64,000 nt of DNA from Phascolarctos cinereus (taxonomy: Eukaryota; Chordata; Mammalia; Diprotodontia; Phascolarctidae), in the NCBI RefSeq assembly GCF_002099425.1, contig NW_018343955.1:13812001-13876000 (forward strand). The letters are read 5' to 3'. Under the pieces are notes generated by a model. That model searched no databases and was not told the origin of the DNA. It was given only the letters and a program-made list of their open reading frames with translations. The stretch's first letter is position 1. Every line of letters begins with the position of its first letter. Positions 44,462-55,123 of the stretch are shown piece after piece. Made by a program: the position numbers and the translations under genes.

Positions 44462-44615
44462 GGCAGCTATGTGGCGCAGTGGATAGAGCACTGGATCTGG
44501 AATCAGGAGGACCTGAGTGCAAATCCAGCCTCAGACACTTGACGCTTAATAGCTGTGTGACACTGGGCAAGTCACTTAACCCTGATTGCCTCATGCCAAG
44601 AGAAAAAAAAACCAA
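44462..44615 (+). mobile_element. Mar1/WALLSI-type SINE
   Basis: GGCAGCTATGTGGCGCAGTG, GATAGAGCACTGGATCTGGA, GTGTGACACTGGGCAAGTCA, then an A-rich tail. Confidence 0.92.
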
Positions 44616-44739
44616 AAGAAAGACCTTTGTAATAAATAATCCACACATTGGCCATGTTTGAAAGTGTGTTAGTGTCCCTGTTTTCCTGCAGCCTCTTCAA
44701 TGACTGTCATTTTTCTTTTTTTTCCTCATTTTTGCCAGT

Positions 44740-44862
44740 CTGATTAAGAGAGAACTATATCTGTGCAATTGGTGAACTTTTAAAATTAAAATAGCATGTT
44801 AATGAGGCCACAGTTATAGATTTATTTCTTAATGAACCAGGTAGCCTCACCTTATTCAGTAA
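44740..44862 (+). repeat. Unnamed dispersed repeat, copy 2
   Basis: From TCTGATTAAGAGAGAACTAT through AATGAGGCCACAGTTATAGA to AGCCTCACCTTATTCAGTAA. Homologous to 43431-43553 with scattered substitutions. Confidence 0.7.
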
Positions 44863-44865
44863 GGT

Positions 44866-45330
44866 AGAAATTTGGAATAATTTTAATTTGTATTTCTCTA
44901 TTTGTTAGTGTTTTGGAGGAATTTTTCACATTTGTTAATAACTTAGATTTCTTCCTCTCTGAACTACCTGTTTTTGTTATTTGTAAGTTTATCTGTTGGG
45001 GAATGGCTGTCATCATATTATATTTGAATCAATTTTTTATGTAGCTTAGTTATTAGACCTTTATTGGAGAAACTTGCTTCAAAGTTTTTTTTGTCAGTTA
45101 ATTCTTTTCCTTCTAACTTGTGAACTATTTTTAATTTTCTTTTTGCATAAGTTTTTCAGTTTTATATATTTAAAATCAATCCTTTTAATGACTATGGTCT
45201 TCTTTATCCCATATTTGATCATCCACTCTTCTCGTATCCATAGTTTGTTCTAGATATTTCCTTCCTTGCTTTCTTGTTTATGATGTGAACTTTTGTTTCT
45301 AAGTTATTTATACATTTGGAATTTATCTTG
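44866..45330 (-). mobile_element. L1 ORF2 3' part, antisense
   Basis: TAATTTGTATTTCTCTATTT, TTATTAGACCTTTATTGGAG and CATAGTTTGTTCTAGATATT follow the order of the antisense ORF2 end seen in mammalian L1s. Diverged. Confidence 0.65.
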
Positions 45331-45974
45331 GTATGTTTTAAGTTTTCTAGCAAGCTTTTTCAAATCAAATCTACAAATATTCAAGTCCATATCTTGAGTA
45401 AAGTTAAATATTTGCTAAACATTATAGAGTATCCCATTTTCTTAAATGTGATAATTGAAATGAAAAGTATCTTCTTCTTTATCTTTAGGGCTGGTACATG
45501 GAGTCTCTGATTTCTCATTATTTTAGCAAATAATTTTAGAGTCTCAAGTAAGTTTGTAATCTGTTTTCCTGGAGAAAGAGGACACGCTTACAGAATTAGA
45601 CCATGCTTAATTTCTCAGGACCAAACTTCATCCTGTCCACATTAATCTTAGAAGTTAGTAAAAGACTCCAGTTTTAAGTTCCTAATTTTAACCTGACCTT
45701 CCATTTTCTTCAGTTTAATCAGCTATCAGTATTGAACAGAAAACAAAAAAATGTATTTTTTTCTTAAAACTTTAGGAAAAAAAATTTGTTGTCCCATGGT
45801 GTCCGTGTGTGTGTGTGTATGTGTTTTATAAAGAAAGCATAGTGAGTATGTTGCACATATTTTTACTGTGGGCATATATTTGCTCTCATGTTATCTTTTC
45901 ATTATTTATTTAATTTGCTTGGTTGTTGAATTGAGCATGCTGTAAATTTTAGTAGTATAGCTGACTGCTGTGAT
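45331..45974. other. Intron sequence, nothing recognised
   Basis: Contains only a short TGTGTGTGTGTG run near 45805. The L1 above may extend a little into it. Confidence 0.4.
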
Positions 45975-46235
45975 AAAAATCTTTTTGAGACAATGTGGCA
46001 GAGTGAATAGAAAGCTGTCTTTAGTTCAGAAGACCAGGTTTCAAGTCTAGTTTTTGGCATACTTCCTGTGGGTTCTTGAGCCAATCATTTAACCTCTCAG
46101 TGGCTCAGACAACTTTCTTAAGAATCTAAGTTGCAAAGCAGTTTCTGATTTTCATTGGTAGAGGGAATTTGTTTAGTGGGAATTTCCTTCATTAATGAAA
46201 ACAAGTCTATCTGTGCCCTACCCAGCAAAAGAAAA
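45975..46235 (+). mobile_element. tRNA-derived SINE, second subfamily
   Basis: GACAATGTGGCAGAGTGAAT, AAGTTGCAAAGCAGTTTCTG and ATTGGTAGAGGGAATTTGTT share the distal part with the SINE at 18063. Near full length. Confidence 0.7.
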
Positions 46236-46699
46236 ATTTATATGTGAGAGTGAGTTGATAATTATTTGTAATTTAAACATGTCTTCAGAATATTTCTTTA
46301 CAGAGTAATGGGCAAAAAATATTGCTACCTTCACATTATAGAACTGCTATATATTCATAGTGTGTTTTTATAGGCTTTAAGAAAAAAACAGTTAACTTTT
46401 TTTTTTTCCCCTTAAACCACACCTATGATTTCAGTACCATAGGGTGTTCCTAGTGAGGAAAACCCTTTACTAGTGTAGATAGGCATCACTTCAACAGATA
46501 TAGTCTTATTGCCTGGACCCCTGAGACAAAAGGTAACTTTCCCTGGGTGCTATAGTCAGTATTGTCAACAGCAAGACTTGACCCCAAGTCTTCTTGCCTT
46601 TGAAGGGACCTCTCTAGACATTCCACCATAGTGTCTCTCATAATTAAATGAATTTATATTAGTTATTGAGTATTCTAACTGTGGTTTTTGCATCTGTGG
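46236..46699. other. Intron sequence, nothing recognised
   Basis: No assignable element. Confidence 0.4.
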
Positions 46700-46920
46700 T
46701 GTCAGCAGCATGGTATAGTGATAATGGTTGTGAATTGGGAAACTGAAGACTTGTGTTTTAGTCCTTGCTGTATCTCTAATTCGCTATGTAGCTTTGAGAA
46801 AGTCACTTAATTACTTTATGACTAAGTTTTCTCATCTACAAAATGAAAGAGTTGGATCAGGTGAGATAATATTTACATATGCTTAGAACAGTGCCTGTAA
46901 TAGGCATTAAATGCTTCTTC
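46700..46920 (+). mobile_element. MIR, near full length
   Basis: CAGCAGCATGGTATAGTGAT, GCTTTGAGAAAGTCACTTAA, TTTTCTCATCTACAAAATGA and AGAACAGTGCCTGTAATAGG. Confidence 0.8.
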
Positions 46921-47269
46921 TCTTTCCCCTTCCCTCCATATGTCTTCAAATGTTCTTTATAGTATAAGATTGCATTATTTTTCCTAATAATCATATGATT
47001 TCTTCAATACATTTTGCTGGTGTTGCTCCGTAGCAGTGAAACCTGGAATACAATTGCATCTGAAGAGGTGCCCCCAAATAGAGGGAACTGTAAAGAAACA
47101 TGGTGGGTATGAGCAGATGGCAATGTGTAGCCACCAAGTAATTTTTGTTTCAAGTATTTTATTGCTGAAAGGGCTTGGAGATTTAAATCTTCATCTAAGG
47201 AGTATTTCGGTTGCATTCCTCTTTCTCAGTCTTTAATCTTTTTAGATATCATTCCAATATAATTGACTC

Positions 47270-47690
47270 ACATCTTTGTCCTTTGTTTATGTAAGCTGCT
47301 TTTATTGAGTTATGATTATTTATGATTATTATTTCATGTTTACCTTTTACGCTTCTTTTGAATCTTCTATTTGAATGTCGGGTATTTTATTCAGCTCTGG
47401 TCTTTTCATCCAGAATGCTTGGAAATTCTCTGTTTTGTTAAATATCCATTTCCCCCATGAAGGATTATACTCAGTTTTGCTGGGGAGGTGATTCTTGGTT
47501 GTAACCTAGCTCTTCTGCCTTCTGGAATATCATATTCCAAGCCCTCTTGTTTTTAATGTGGAAACTGCTAAATCTTGTGTGATTCTAACTGTGGCTCTGC
47601 AGTATTGCACTTGTTTTTTTCTAGCTGCTTGAAGTATCTTCTCTTTGACCTGGGAGTTCTGGAATTTGGCTATAATATTCCATCTATGTG
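47270..47690 (-). mobile_element. L1-type ORF1 C-terminal fragment, antisense
   Basis: AATATCCATTTCCCCCATGA, CTGGAATATCATATTCCAAG and GACCTGGGAGTTCTGGAATT are parallel to 60540-60790, where the minus strand encodes the ORF1 domain KVLQAARKK and ITQDLAASTLKDRRA. Part of a pile of L1 fragments ahead of the last WDR70 exon. Confidence 0.65.
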
Positions 47691-47759
47691 TCTGTGCATA
47701 TGTACCATCTTTTGTCTAAGTCAGATGAGAGTGAATTTCATGTGATTCCCTCTCTCTGC

Positions 47760-48180
47760 CCACCTCATTTTCCGTTTTTGTATATTTTGAGTTCTAAATT
47801 CACTTCTCCCAGCCCCTTCCTCACCCCTTGAGAAGGCAAGCAATGTGATATCAATTATACATGTGAAATCATGGAAAATATATTTACATATTAGACATAT
47901 AGCAAAAAAGAAAAGCAAGAAAACTAAAGAAAGTGAGAAAATTATGCTTCAACTTGCGCTCAGTTCAATAGAACTCTCTCTGGAGGTGGTTAGCATTTTT
48001 TTTGTCATGAGTCCTTCAGAGATATGTTGGATCATTGTAATGATCAGAGTAGCTAAGAGTTTCACAGAAGATCATTATTACAATATTACTGTTACTGCGT
48101 ACAGTGTTCACCTGGTTTTCATCACTTCACTTTGCATCAGTTTACATAAGACTGTACATGTTTTTCTAAGTTATGAGGTA
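47760..48180 (-). mobile_element. L1 3' UTR, antisense
   Basis: GAAGGCAAGCAATGTGATAT, CAATTATACATGTGAAATCA, CTCTCTCTGGAGGTGGTTAG and ATCATTACAATATTACTG-type wording are typical of the marsupial L1 3' UTR in antisense. Confidence 0.75.
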
Positions 48181-48259
48181 AAATGGAGTGTCATATCTTT
48201 TAGTTAATTTTTTGAGGGCTAGAATCTCTAATTAAAATAAAATTAGGTCTGTATGCACT

Positions 48260-49010
48260 TTAAAAATAGTTATGTTTCCATATTTTATTTTTATAGCATC
48301 TAAATTACCTCCTGTTCCCTCTCTCCCCTTTTAAGGGAGCCATCCCATATAACAATGAGAGGCGCAGCTAGGTGGTGCAGTGGATAGAGCACCAGCCCTG
48401 GATTCAGGAGGACCTGAGTTTAAATCCAGCCTCAGACACAAAACAGTTACTAGTTGTGTGACCTGGGGCAAGTCACTTAACCCCATTGCCTAACCCCCCC
48501 CAAAAAAAAAGACTAGAGGAAAAAAATTGATGAAAACCCATCAGTTCATTGAAAAATCTGACAATATTTGCAATGTTCTACACTTATAGAAAATTCCTCT
48601 TTACCTTCCATCTCTCAGCTCTACAGAGAGAATAGGAAAGGTTGTCTTTTCACATATTTTCTTTGTAGCCATGTTTATTCCTAGTAATTTCGCAACATTT
48701 ATTTTCCATTGTTTTGTGGTTCTTTTTCTTTATGTTGTGTATATTGGTTTTTTTTTTTGGCTCTGCTTACTTCGCTTTATATTATTTCATATATATATAT
48801 ATTTGCATACTTATCTATATTAATCATATTTGTTATTTCTTATAGCACAGTAATATTCCATTACATTCATGTACCATAGTTTATTTAGCTGTTTCCCAGA
48901 CTGATGAGTTATCAAAGGGCTGCTGTAAATATTTTGGTGTCTATCTGGCCTTTCTTTTTATCAATGCCTGGTAGTGGAATCTCTGGGTCAAAAGGCATGG
49001 ACATTTTAGC
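48260..49010 (-). mobile_element. L1 3' end, antisense, carrying a SINE
   Basis: TTTCTTATAGCACAGTAATA, TTCCATTACATTCATGTACC and GTAGTGGAATCTCTGGGTCA are ORF2 C-terminal landmarks. The 3' UTR begins near 48260 and is split by the SINE at 48358. Confidence 0.8.
48358..48512 (+). mobile_element. Mar1/WALLSI-type SINE inside L1
   Basis: GGCGCAGCTAGGTGGTGCAG, GATAGAGCACCAGCCCTGGA, GTGTGACCTGGGGCAAGTCA, then a C/A-rich tail. The L1 3' UTR (CCCATATAACAA...) continues on both sides, as comparison with 49115-49160 shows. Confidence 0.92.
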
Positions 49011-49019
49011 TTACATTCA

Positions 49020-49790
49020 TTCTTTTTTTTTTTAATGAGTTTTTATTGATATCTTTCTTTTTTAATTGCAGTTTCCCCCAGTACGCCTCTCCTGCTTTCC
49101 TCTTGGGAGAGTCATCCCATATAACAAATAAAATTTTTAAAGAAAAAAAATCAATAAAATTGATAAATACATAGAAAAAGTCTGAAAATAATGTACAGTA
49201 TACACTTTTGCACCTACTACCTCTGCAAACAGGTGGGGGGTGTATCTTCTCATATTTATTCTTTGAAGCCATACTACTTCTTTGTAATTTTGAAACATTC
49301 ACTTTTGATTTTTTGGTGATGTTTCTTAATATTTTCGTTATTGTGGTCATTGTGTATATTGTTTTCTTAGCTCTGCTTACTTCATGCAAATCTTTTCATG
49401 TTTCACTATATTCATCATATATGTCATTTCTTATAGCATAGTGATATTTCATTATATTCATGTAATTAATTTGTTTAGCTATTCCCCACTTGATGGGCAT
49501 CTACCTTGTTTTCAATTCTTTGTTCTCTCAAGGAGTGCTGTTTTTAATATTTTGGTATATGTGGGGAATTTCTTCTTGTCAGTGGCCTTGGAGTATGAAT
49601 AGTAGTGGAATATGGGTGAAGGGGTATAGACATTTTAGTCACTTCATTTGTATAATCCAAATTGTTATAAAAAATTATTGTATTAACTCACAGCTTCATT
49701 ACAAGACACAAATACACATCTCATTTCACAACTTCTCTAACACTGACTTTTCTACCTTTTAATATCTTTGCCGATTGCCTGTCTGCATTT
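49020..49790 (-). mobile_element. L1 3' end, antisense, reaching the exon acceptor
   Basis: A second L1 tail of the same type follows directly: GAGTCATCCCATATAACAAA, TTTCTTATAGCATAGTGATA, ATTCCCCACTTGATGGGCAT, ATTTTAGTCACTTCATTTGT and ACACTGACTTTTCTACCTTT. The recognisable L1 runs to at least 49775, about 45 bp from the WDR70 exon. Confidence 0.8.
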
Positions 49791-49819
49791 TTATCAGAGG
49801 TTTATTTTCATTTGTTTAG

Positions 49820-49896
49820 GGTCACACGGCAATGCTTAATACTGGCTGCTGGCATCCCAAGATAAAGGAAGAATTTTTGACTTGTTCAAATGATGG
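49820..49896 (+). CDS. WDR70: WDR70 internal exon D (end of WD repeat 2)
   Basis: 77 bases: 25 codons plus GG, the first two bases of a split codon. It encodes GHTAMLNTGCWHPKIKEEFL and TCSND. The acceptor is CATTTGTTTAG and the donor GTAAGT. GH...W(HP)...F.TCSND is the classic WD start (GH dipeptide) and strand pattern. As I recall it, the human protein reads GHTAMLHTGSWHPKIKGEFMTCSNDA. The split codon GG-N must give Gly here, whereas I recall Ala in human. The next exon (starting near TVRTWEV) was not found in the remaining 14 kb, so that intron runs out of the window. Confidence 0.96.
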
Positions 49897-50164
49897 GTAA
49901 GTATTCTTAATATGTTGCATGCATCACAATATTTGCAAGATTTTCTTTAACTTTTGTTTTAAGTTGATATTCACCTTTTAAAAAAACAAGCTAGACAAAA
50001 TTTATAGTTTTTATATACAATAATTTATTTTTTTTTGTATTTCTGTGTATTTCTATTTGCAAGTGAATGTTAACTTTATAATTAAAAATGTTGGGTTTTT
50101 AATGTTACTTTATTATTTTAGTAAAGAGACCTGGAAATAATTTTAGTAGCAACTGAGAAATCAA

Positions 50165-52290
50165 TTAATCAAACAAGCATTTCTTAAGCCTATACTAAAT
50201 ACTGTGCTAAGAGCTGGGGATGCACAGACAAAAGTGAAATAATCACTTCCTTCAAGTGATTTTCCATGGATTTCTTCTTTTGCTTTTTAGATTTTAACAA
50301 ATAGAAATTTGTGGTCATATAAACAGAAAGAAATACTGTGAAAAAAGATATAGTGTCAATTCCATTAGGGTTTGTAAAGGGATCTGAATGAGTAAAAAGA
50401 TGAATATTGTGATATGAGAACCTTGGGTCTTCAAAGTCCATGTCTGAAGATTTTGGGTGTGCCATGCCATACCAAGCTGGTGAGGCTTTGAGTATAGGCC
50501 TGGTAAGGGCAAGATGGACAACTAGTCTGGAGGATGTTGGCATACGACAGAGAGAGAGATCCCTTTCTGGTTATGGTGATGATACAACTGGAGGAAGTGG
50601 CATCAATGTCAGCTTTGAAAGTTGAAGAGAGGATTTTTAGATATAAAGAATATAACTAACAGAAGATAGATGGTACCAGATATGTTCAGGATATAAAAAA
50701 CAATCTAGTTTGACTAGAGCAAGGGTTGTTAAACTTTTTTATGTTACAGCATGTTTTGTCACCCTGACGAAGTCTATAAACCCTTCCTCATAATAATGTT
50801 TTAAATATATAAGGTAAAAGATAAATATATAAGATAGAAGTATTACAAAGGAGGTCTGTCTTAGTGAAATATGGTTGTCAAGATATTAAAGAAACAAGTT
50901 CACAAATCCTGGATTAAGAACCCTTAGGTTAGATAGAGTTAGGGTGCACGTGGAGTAGTGCGAGATAATACTGGAACAATAAATTGAAGCCAAATTGTGA
51001 ATGTCCTATGAATTGCAAGCTAAGGTACTTGGACTGACTGAGTAAACTAGTGAATGAATGAAGGAAGGAAGAAGGAATGAAAAAGCATTTTATCAAATTC
51101 TTGCCATGTGCCAGGAATTGTACTAATCACTGGGTTTACCAAAACAAAAGCAAACAGTCTCTGCTCTCAAAGAGCTTACATTGCAAGAGCAGGGAGCAAC
51201 ACATAGGAGAGTGGTAACCAGGGAGGGCTATTTGGTTTGGAAAGTTTCAGGGATGATGCAGAGCCATAGGGGAGTAGATTGACACATCCTTTCTAGTAGC
51301 AGTGGCAGGTAAAGTTGATTTGATCAGGATTTCAGAACTGGAAAGTAGGGATAAGAATAGAGTTGGCTTTTCATGTTGTGGCAAGTTAGTTTATGAGAAG
51401 ATGTACAGGGTGTAAATTGAAGCGTAGCTGAAGCTAATCTAAATAAGGTGCACTGTTGCTGAGGCATTTACCAACCAATACAGCAGGCTCCATAGCAGGA
51501 GTTCCTAAGCGAAAAGATTGGTTTCTAGTTTAGGGGAGAAGATGATTGAGGAGTAAAATGATTAGGGAGCTTTAGAAGATATTTTTATACTATCACATCA
51601 TCCAAGATTTGTAATAGAACAGTTAGTTTGTCAGCAATGTTTAGGCTGGAGGAAAAACTGGCTAGGTGACTATTGCAATAGTTCAGTTAAGAAATAATAA
51701 GAATATTACCTGGGGTGATAGCAGTGAAAATTGATGTAAGGCTAGTGGACTGGACTAGATTCACACATCCAGTAAAGTGTTATGGAGTTATAGTTCTGAA
51801 GCTCAGGAGAATGGTTGAGATTGGAGATAAGGGATTTGAGAATAATTCAGGTAGCAAAGATATTTAATATGTGAATTGGAGAGATTATGAAGGGAACAGT
51901 GTAGGTTATGAGAGAGCAAAGGGTCAACAACAGCATGGAGAAATGACTATATTAAAGTATCTATAGAGAAGACTAGAAGCCAGAATAGAGGCCGTCAGAG
52001 AACCATGATAATCAAAGTAAAGGGAGATTATCTAGAAGCCAGAAGATGAATCATCATTATTGTCAAATGTTGCAAAGATGTCAAGGAGTATTGGGAATGA
52101 GAAAGCTATTGGATGTGGTGATTATTTGGGTGACTGAAATATTCATGTTCTTCAAGGCATTTTTTCTTTTTGATTTTGTGATATTTCTAGTGCTGAAATT
52201 TCTAGTGCTTTCTTTCTAGAAGGACATGGGTGATTATTGAAGAAGATAGGAAACCACAGAAGGGTTATTGACTGCATTGGTGGAGAAAAT
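50165..52290 (-). mobile_element. L2, antisense, two overlapping or tandem copies
   Basis: One terminus begins at 50165 (AAACAAGCATTTCTTAAGCC) and a second at 51045 (CATGTGCCAGGAATTGTACT, after GAATGAATGAAGGAAGGAAG). AG-rich L2 3' region and ORF end follow, with ACTATTGCAATAGTTCAGTT near 51670 and TGTCAAATGTTGCAAAGATG near 52060. The part at 50240-50640 is weak. Confidence 0.65.
50727..50932. mobile_element. hAT-type MITE
   Basis: The left end CAAGGGTTGTTAAACTTTTT and the right end TTAAGAACCCTTAGG form decayed inverted repeats. The inside is AT-rich. Same broad type as the element at 7430. Confidence 0.5.
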
Positions 52291-52800
52291 ACATAAGACA
52301 TTGGCATGCAATATATTAAGCAAAATGCTTTAAAAGAGGTATAGTTTTTGAAACAAAGTAATAGATCTTTTTAATGCTTACATTTTCAGAAGGTTTTTCT
52401 TTACAAAGGAATACATTAAATCACACCTTTAGGACTAAATATTATATGTAAATGAAGAAAGCAAAACCCAGGATATATTTTCGTAATTTTAAAATTAGAA
52501 TGATTAATTTTACTCATATAATGATTTCTTTTTATACATGAAAGCAGGCCACAAATTAACCTAAAGCAGAGTTTTTAGGGGATAATATTAGGAGAAGAAT
52601 GCTTTTAAAATTTAGTATTCCAGACACTTGGTCTTCTTTTGTTTCCGTAAAAGTTGGGAGGAAATACTAATTATAATGCAAATTCTTGTACACAGTTGCC
52701 TGATTTGTATTTTGTGAATCTGCTTGACAGCTTTGTATGTTTAGATGGTAGGTGGAAGCTGGGTCACCAGTGTGGAGACATGGTGAGTTGTATGTAGATG
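52291..52800. other. Intron sequence, nothing recognised
   Basis: AT-rich, no assignable element. Confidence 0.45.
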
Positions 52801-52804
52801 GCTA

Positions 52805-53085
52805 ATAATAGTCATAATGATGGTGATGATGATAGCTAACATTTATATAGAACTTGCTATGTGCCAGGCACTGTGTCAAGTGCTTTACAATTATTATCTT
52901 ATATTAACCTCACAACAACCCTGAGAAGTAGGTGATATTATTACCTCCATTTTACAGATGAAGAAACTGAGGCAAACAGTTTAAGTGACTTGCTAAGGTC
53001 ACACAACTAGTAATTGTCTGAGGCCAGATTTGAACTCAGGTTTTCTAGACTCTAGGTCAAGCTTTCTATCCTTGTGCCCACTAAA
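52805..53085 (-). mobile_element. CORE-SINE (MIR/Ther1 kin), antisense, full length
   Basis: AGCTAACATTTATATAGAAC, TTTTACAGATGAAGAAACTG, AGTGACTTGCTAAGGTCACA and GCCAGATTTGAACTCAGGTT. The tail ends in GATGATGATGATAG repeats. Confidence 0.85.
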
Positions 53086-54139
53086 GGCCATATTTATTTA
53101 TTTATTTAGGACCTCTATTGTTTTCATCTTGAGAAAGGAAAAGACTAAGTTCCTTCTAGCTCCTGTATTAGACAAAGACTGTTTATTTGTTAACAAGTGA
53201 ATAAGGTCTTGCTTTAGGAATTATGTAATATAGGCTAACTAACTGCATGGCAACTAAGCAGTTGGTCACTGTCTTGCATTTTATTTTGAAGAGAAAAAGA
53301 CAATTTTCAAATTAACAAAATTAAAATTGAAATTCTTTAAAAATAAATTAGCAGTTTTTAGCACTTGTGTTTCTGTTCTACCTTGCAGGTGTATTAGTGG
53401 CATTTGGATGATACTTTGAGAACATGAGAAAACATAGAATCCTGTCCTATTTTTATAAACAATAGAGGTCCAAATGGGGTTTTCTGGGTTAAATCCCACC
53501 ATCGCTATATGTACTAATATGAATGTAATGAACCCTGAAGTATTTTTAGATGCCTGTATTTGGAAAGAGTTATAATTTATATTAAGGTTTTTTTAATACA
53601 ACCATGTGGGCAGTGTGGCAAAAAGGAGTGATGACATTATGCCAACTTTGGACACCAATTATAGACTGACTTGTGTAATTTCCATTGCCAGGTACTTAAA
53701 ACAGAATTAGTCATGGTACTCACTAGGCTTAGCTAAGGCATTGGGCAAGTATAGAAATAATGTTAATATAGCACAAGTGAGCAGAAAAGTGTGCAGTCAA
53801 ACAACGTACTTATTTGGAGACTAATGGCGACCTCAACCTTCCAGAACTCAGCCCTTAGCACTGAAAATAGCAGCTACACAATCCCGCCACCAGAGTCTGA
53901 CCATTTCTCTTTAGTCTTACTCTCCTTTAGGCCCTTTGCCTTTACTGAGGTCTTATTTATTCTTATTATCCTGATTCTTCATCACATAGGCAAATAGCTT
54001 ATCACATAGCTAATAAAAGGGATGGTGGGAGCAGGTAGGCACAACTGTTCTGCAGTGAGAAGTGATTGTTTAGTGACAAAGAAAATAGACAAACTAAGAA
54101 GTACATAAAATAATTGATGGTCAAGTTAAATGGTATGTG
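53086..54139. other. Intron sequence, nothing recognised
   Basis: Short TTTA run at 53093-53108. Otherwise unassigned. The 68-codon frame at 53791-53997 has no recognisable motif. Confidence 0.45.
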
Positions 54140-54245
54140 AATTTCTTGAAGGTAGGGGCAATTTTTATTTTTGTCTATAATATCCCCAGTGCTTAGGACA
54201 GTGTGTGAAGCACAAACCAAATGCTTATTAAATAATTATTTAATT
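54140..54245 (+). mobile_element. L2 3' end
   Basis: TTCTTGAAGGTAGGGGCAAT, TATCCCCAGTGCTTAGGACA and CCAAATGCTTATTAAATAAT. Confidence 0.8.
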
Positions 54246-54847
54246 GGTTGAATTTTTATAGATTTTAGAAAGCTCTATGAAGAGTAGCAAAAATAAAATT
54301 TTGACATTTACAAGTGAGGTAAGCTTTATTTATGTGGAAAATCCTGTTGTGGAACACAGACCTTTTCTGATGATGCTAGACAAATGAAACTGTAAATAAA
54401 TTGCTGTACAGTTGTAATTAATTTTGATTCTTTTGAATTGTAGGAGATTGAGGGTAGACTTGAAAGCACTTTTTTTAGAGTGATTTCAAGGGAAAAGAGG
54501 AAATTACCTTGCTAAAGGCAGTATTGTACTTTAGGAGGTGGAAGGGGAGAATTCACAGAGTCAAAGAAGGAAGTAAAATATTTAATGAGAAAAATCTTCT
54601 TGATTGAAGGGCTTCGAGGTCAGGAATAGCAAGATTGTCTAGAAAGTTGGGAAAATAATGTAGGTTTCCTTGAAGATAAGAACAAGTAAAGGAGCCAAGT
54701 TAAAAAAGGTGGTTTAGTGTCAGGGAATATATTCTTTAAATGATTAGAGCCTAGTATGATGTAAGTTTGAATGAATAAAGCAGTTGAATCTCCTTGGGGC
54801 ATTTGAATTTTTCCATTTGTCCTGAGTAGATATATTACTTTGAGATG
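54246..54847. other. Intron sequence, nothing recognised
   Basis: No assignable element. Confidence 0.4.
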
Positions 54848-54858
54848 ATCTGGCCTAC

Positions 54859-55112
54859 TTTTGTTGTTGTTGTTGAGTTGTTTCAGTTGTGTCCAACTCT
54901 TTGTGATCCCATTTGGGTTTTCTTGGCAAAGATACTGGAGTGGTTTGCCATTTCCTTCTTCAGCTCATTTTACAGATAAGAAACTGAGGCAAACAGGGGT
55001 GAGTGATTTGCCCAGGGGTCACACAGCTAAGAAAGTATTTGAGTCCTAATTTGAACTCATGAAAATGAGTTCCAAGCCCTGTGCTTTATCCAGTGCTTGA
55101 CGTAGCTGCCCC
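54859..55112 (-). mobile_element. Full-length Mar1 SINE with RTE-derived tail and TSD
   Basis: GTTGTTGTTGTTGAGTTG, TTTTCTTGGCAAAGATACTG, TTGCCCAGGGGTCACACAGC and CGTAGCTGCCCC. A perfect 11-bp duplication, ATCTGGCCTAC, lies at 54848-54858 and 55113-55123. Confidence 0.93.
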
Positions 55113-55123
55113 ATCTGGCCTAC

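Noticed and set aside
44462-44540. tRNA-like A and B boxes as tRNA genes
   Set aside because: They are the heads of SINEs. The same sequence occurs many times with SINE bodies and A-rich tails.
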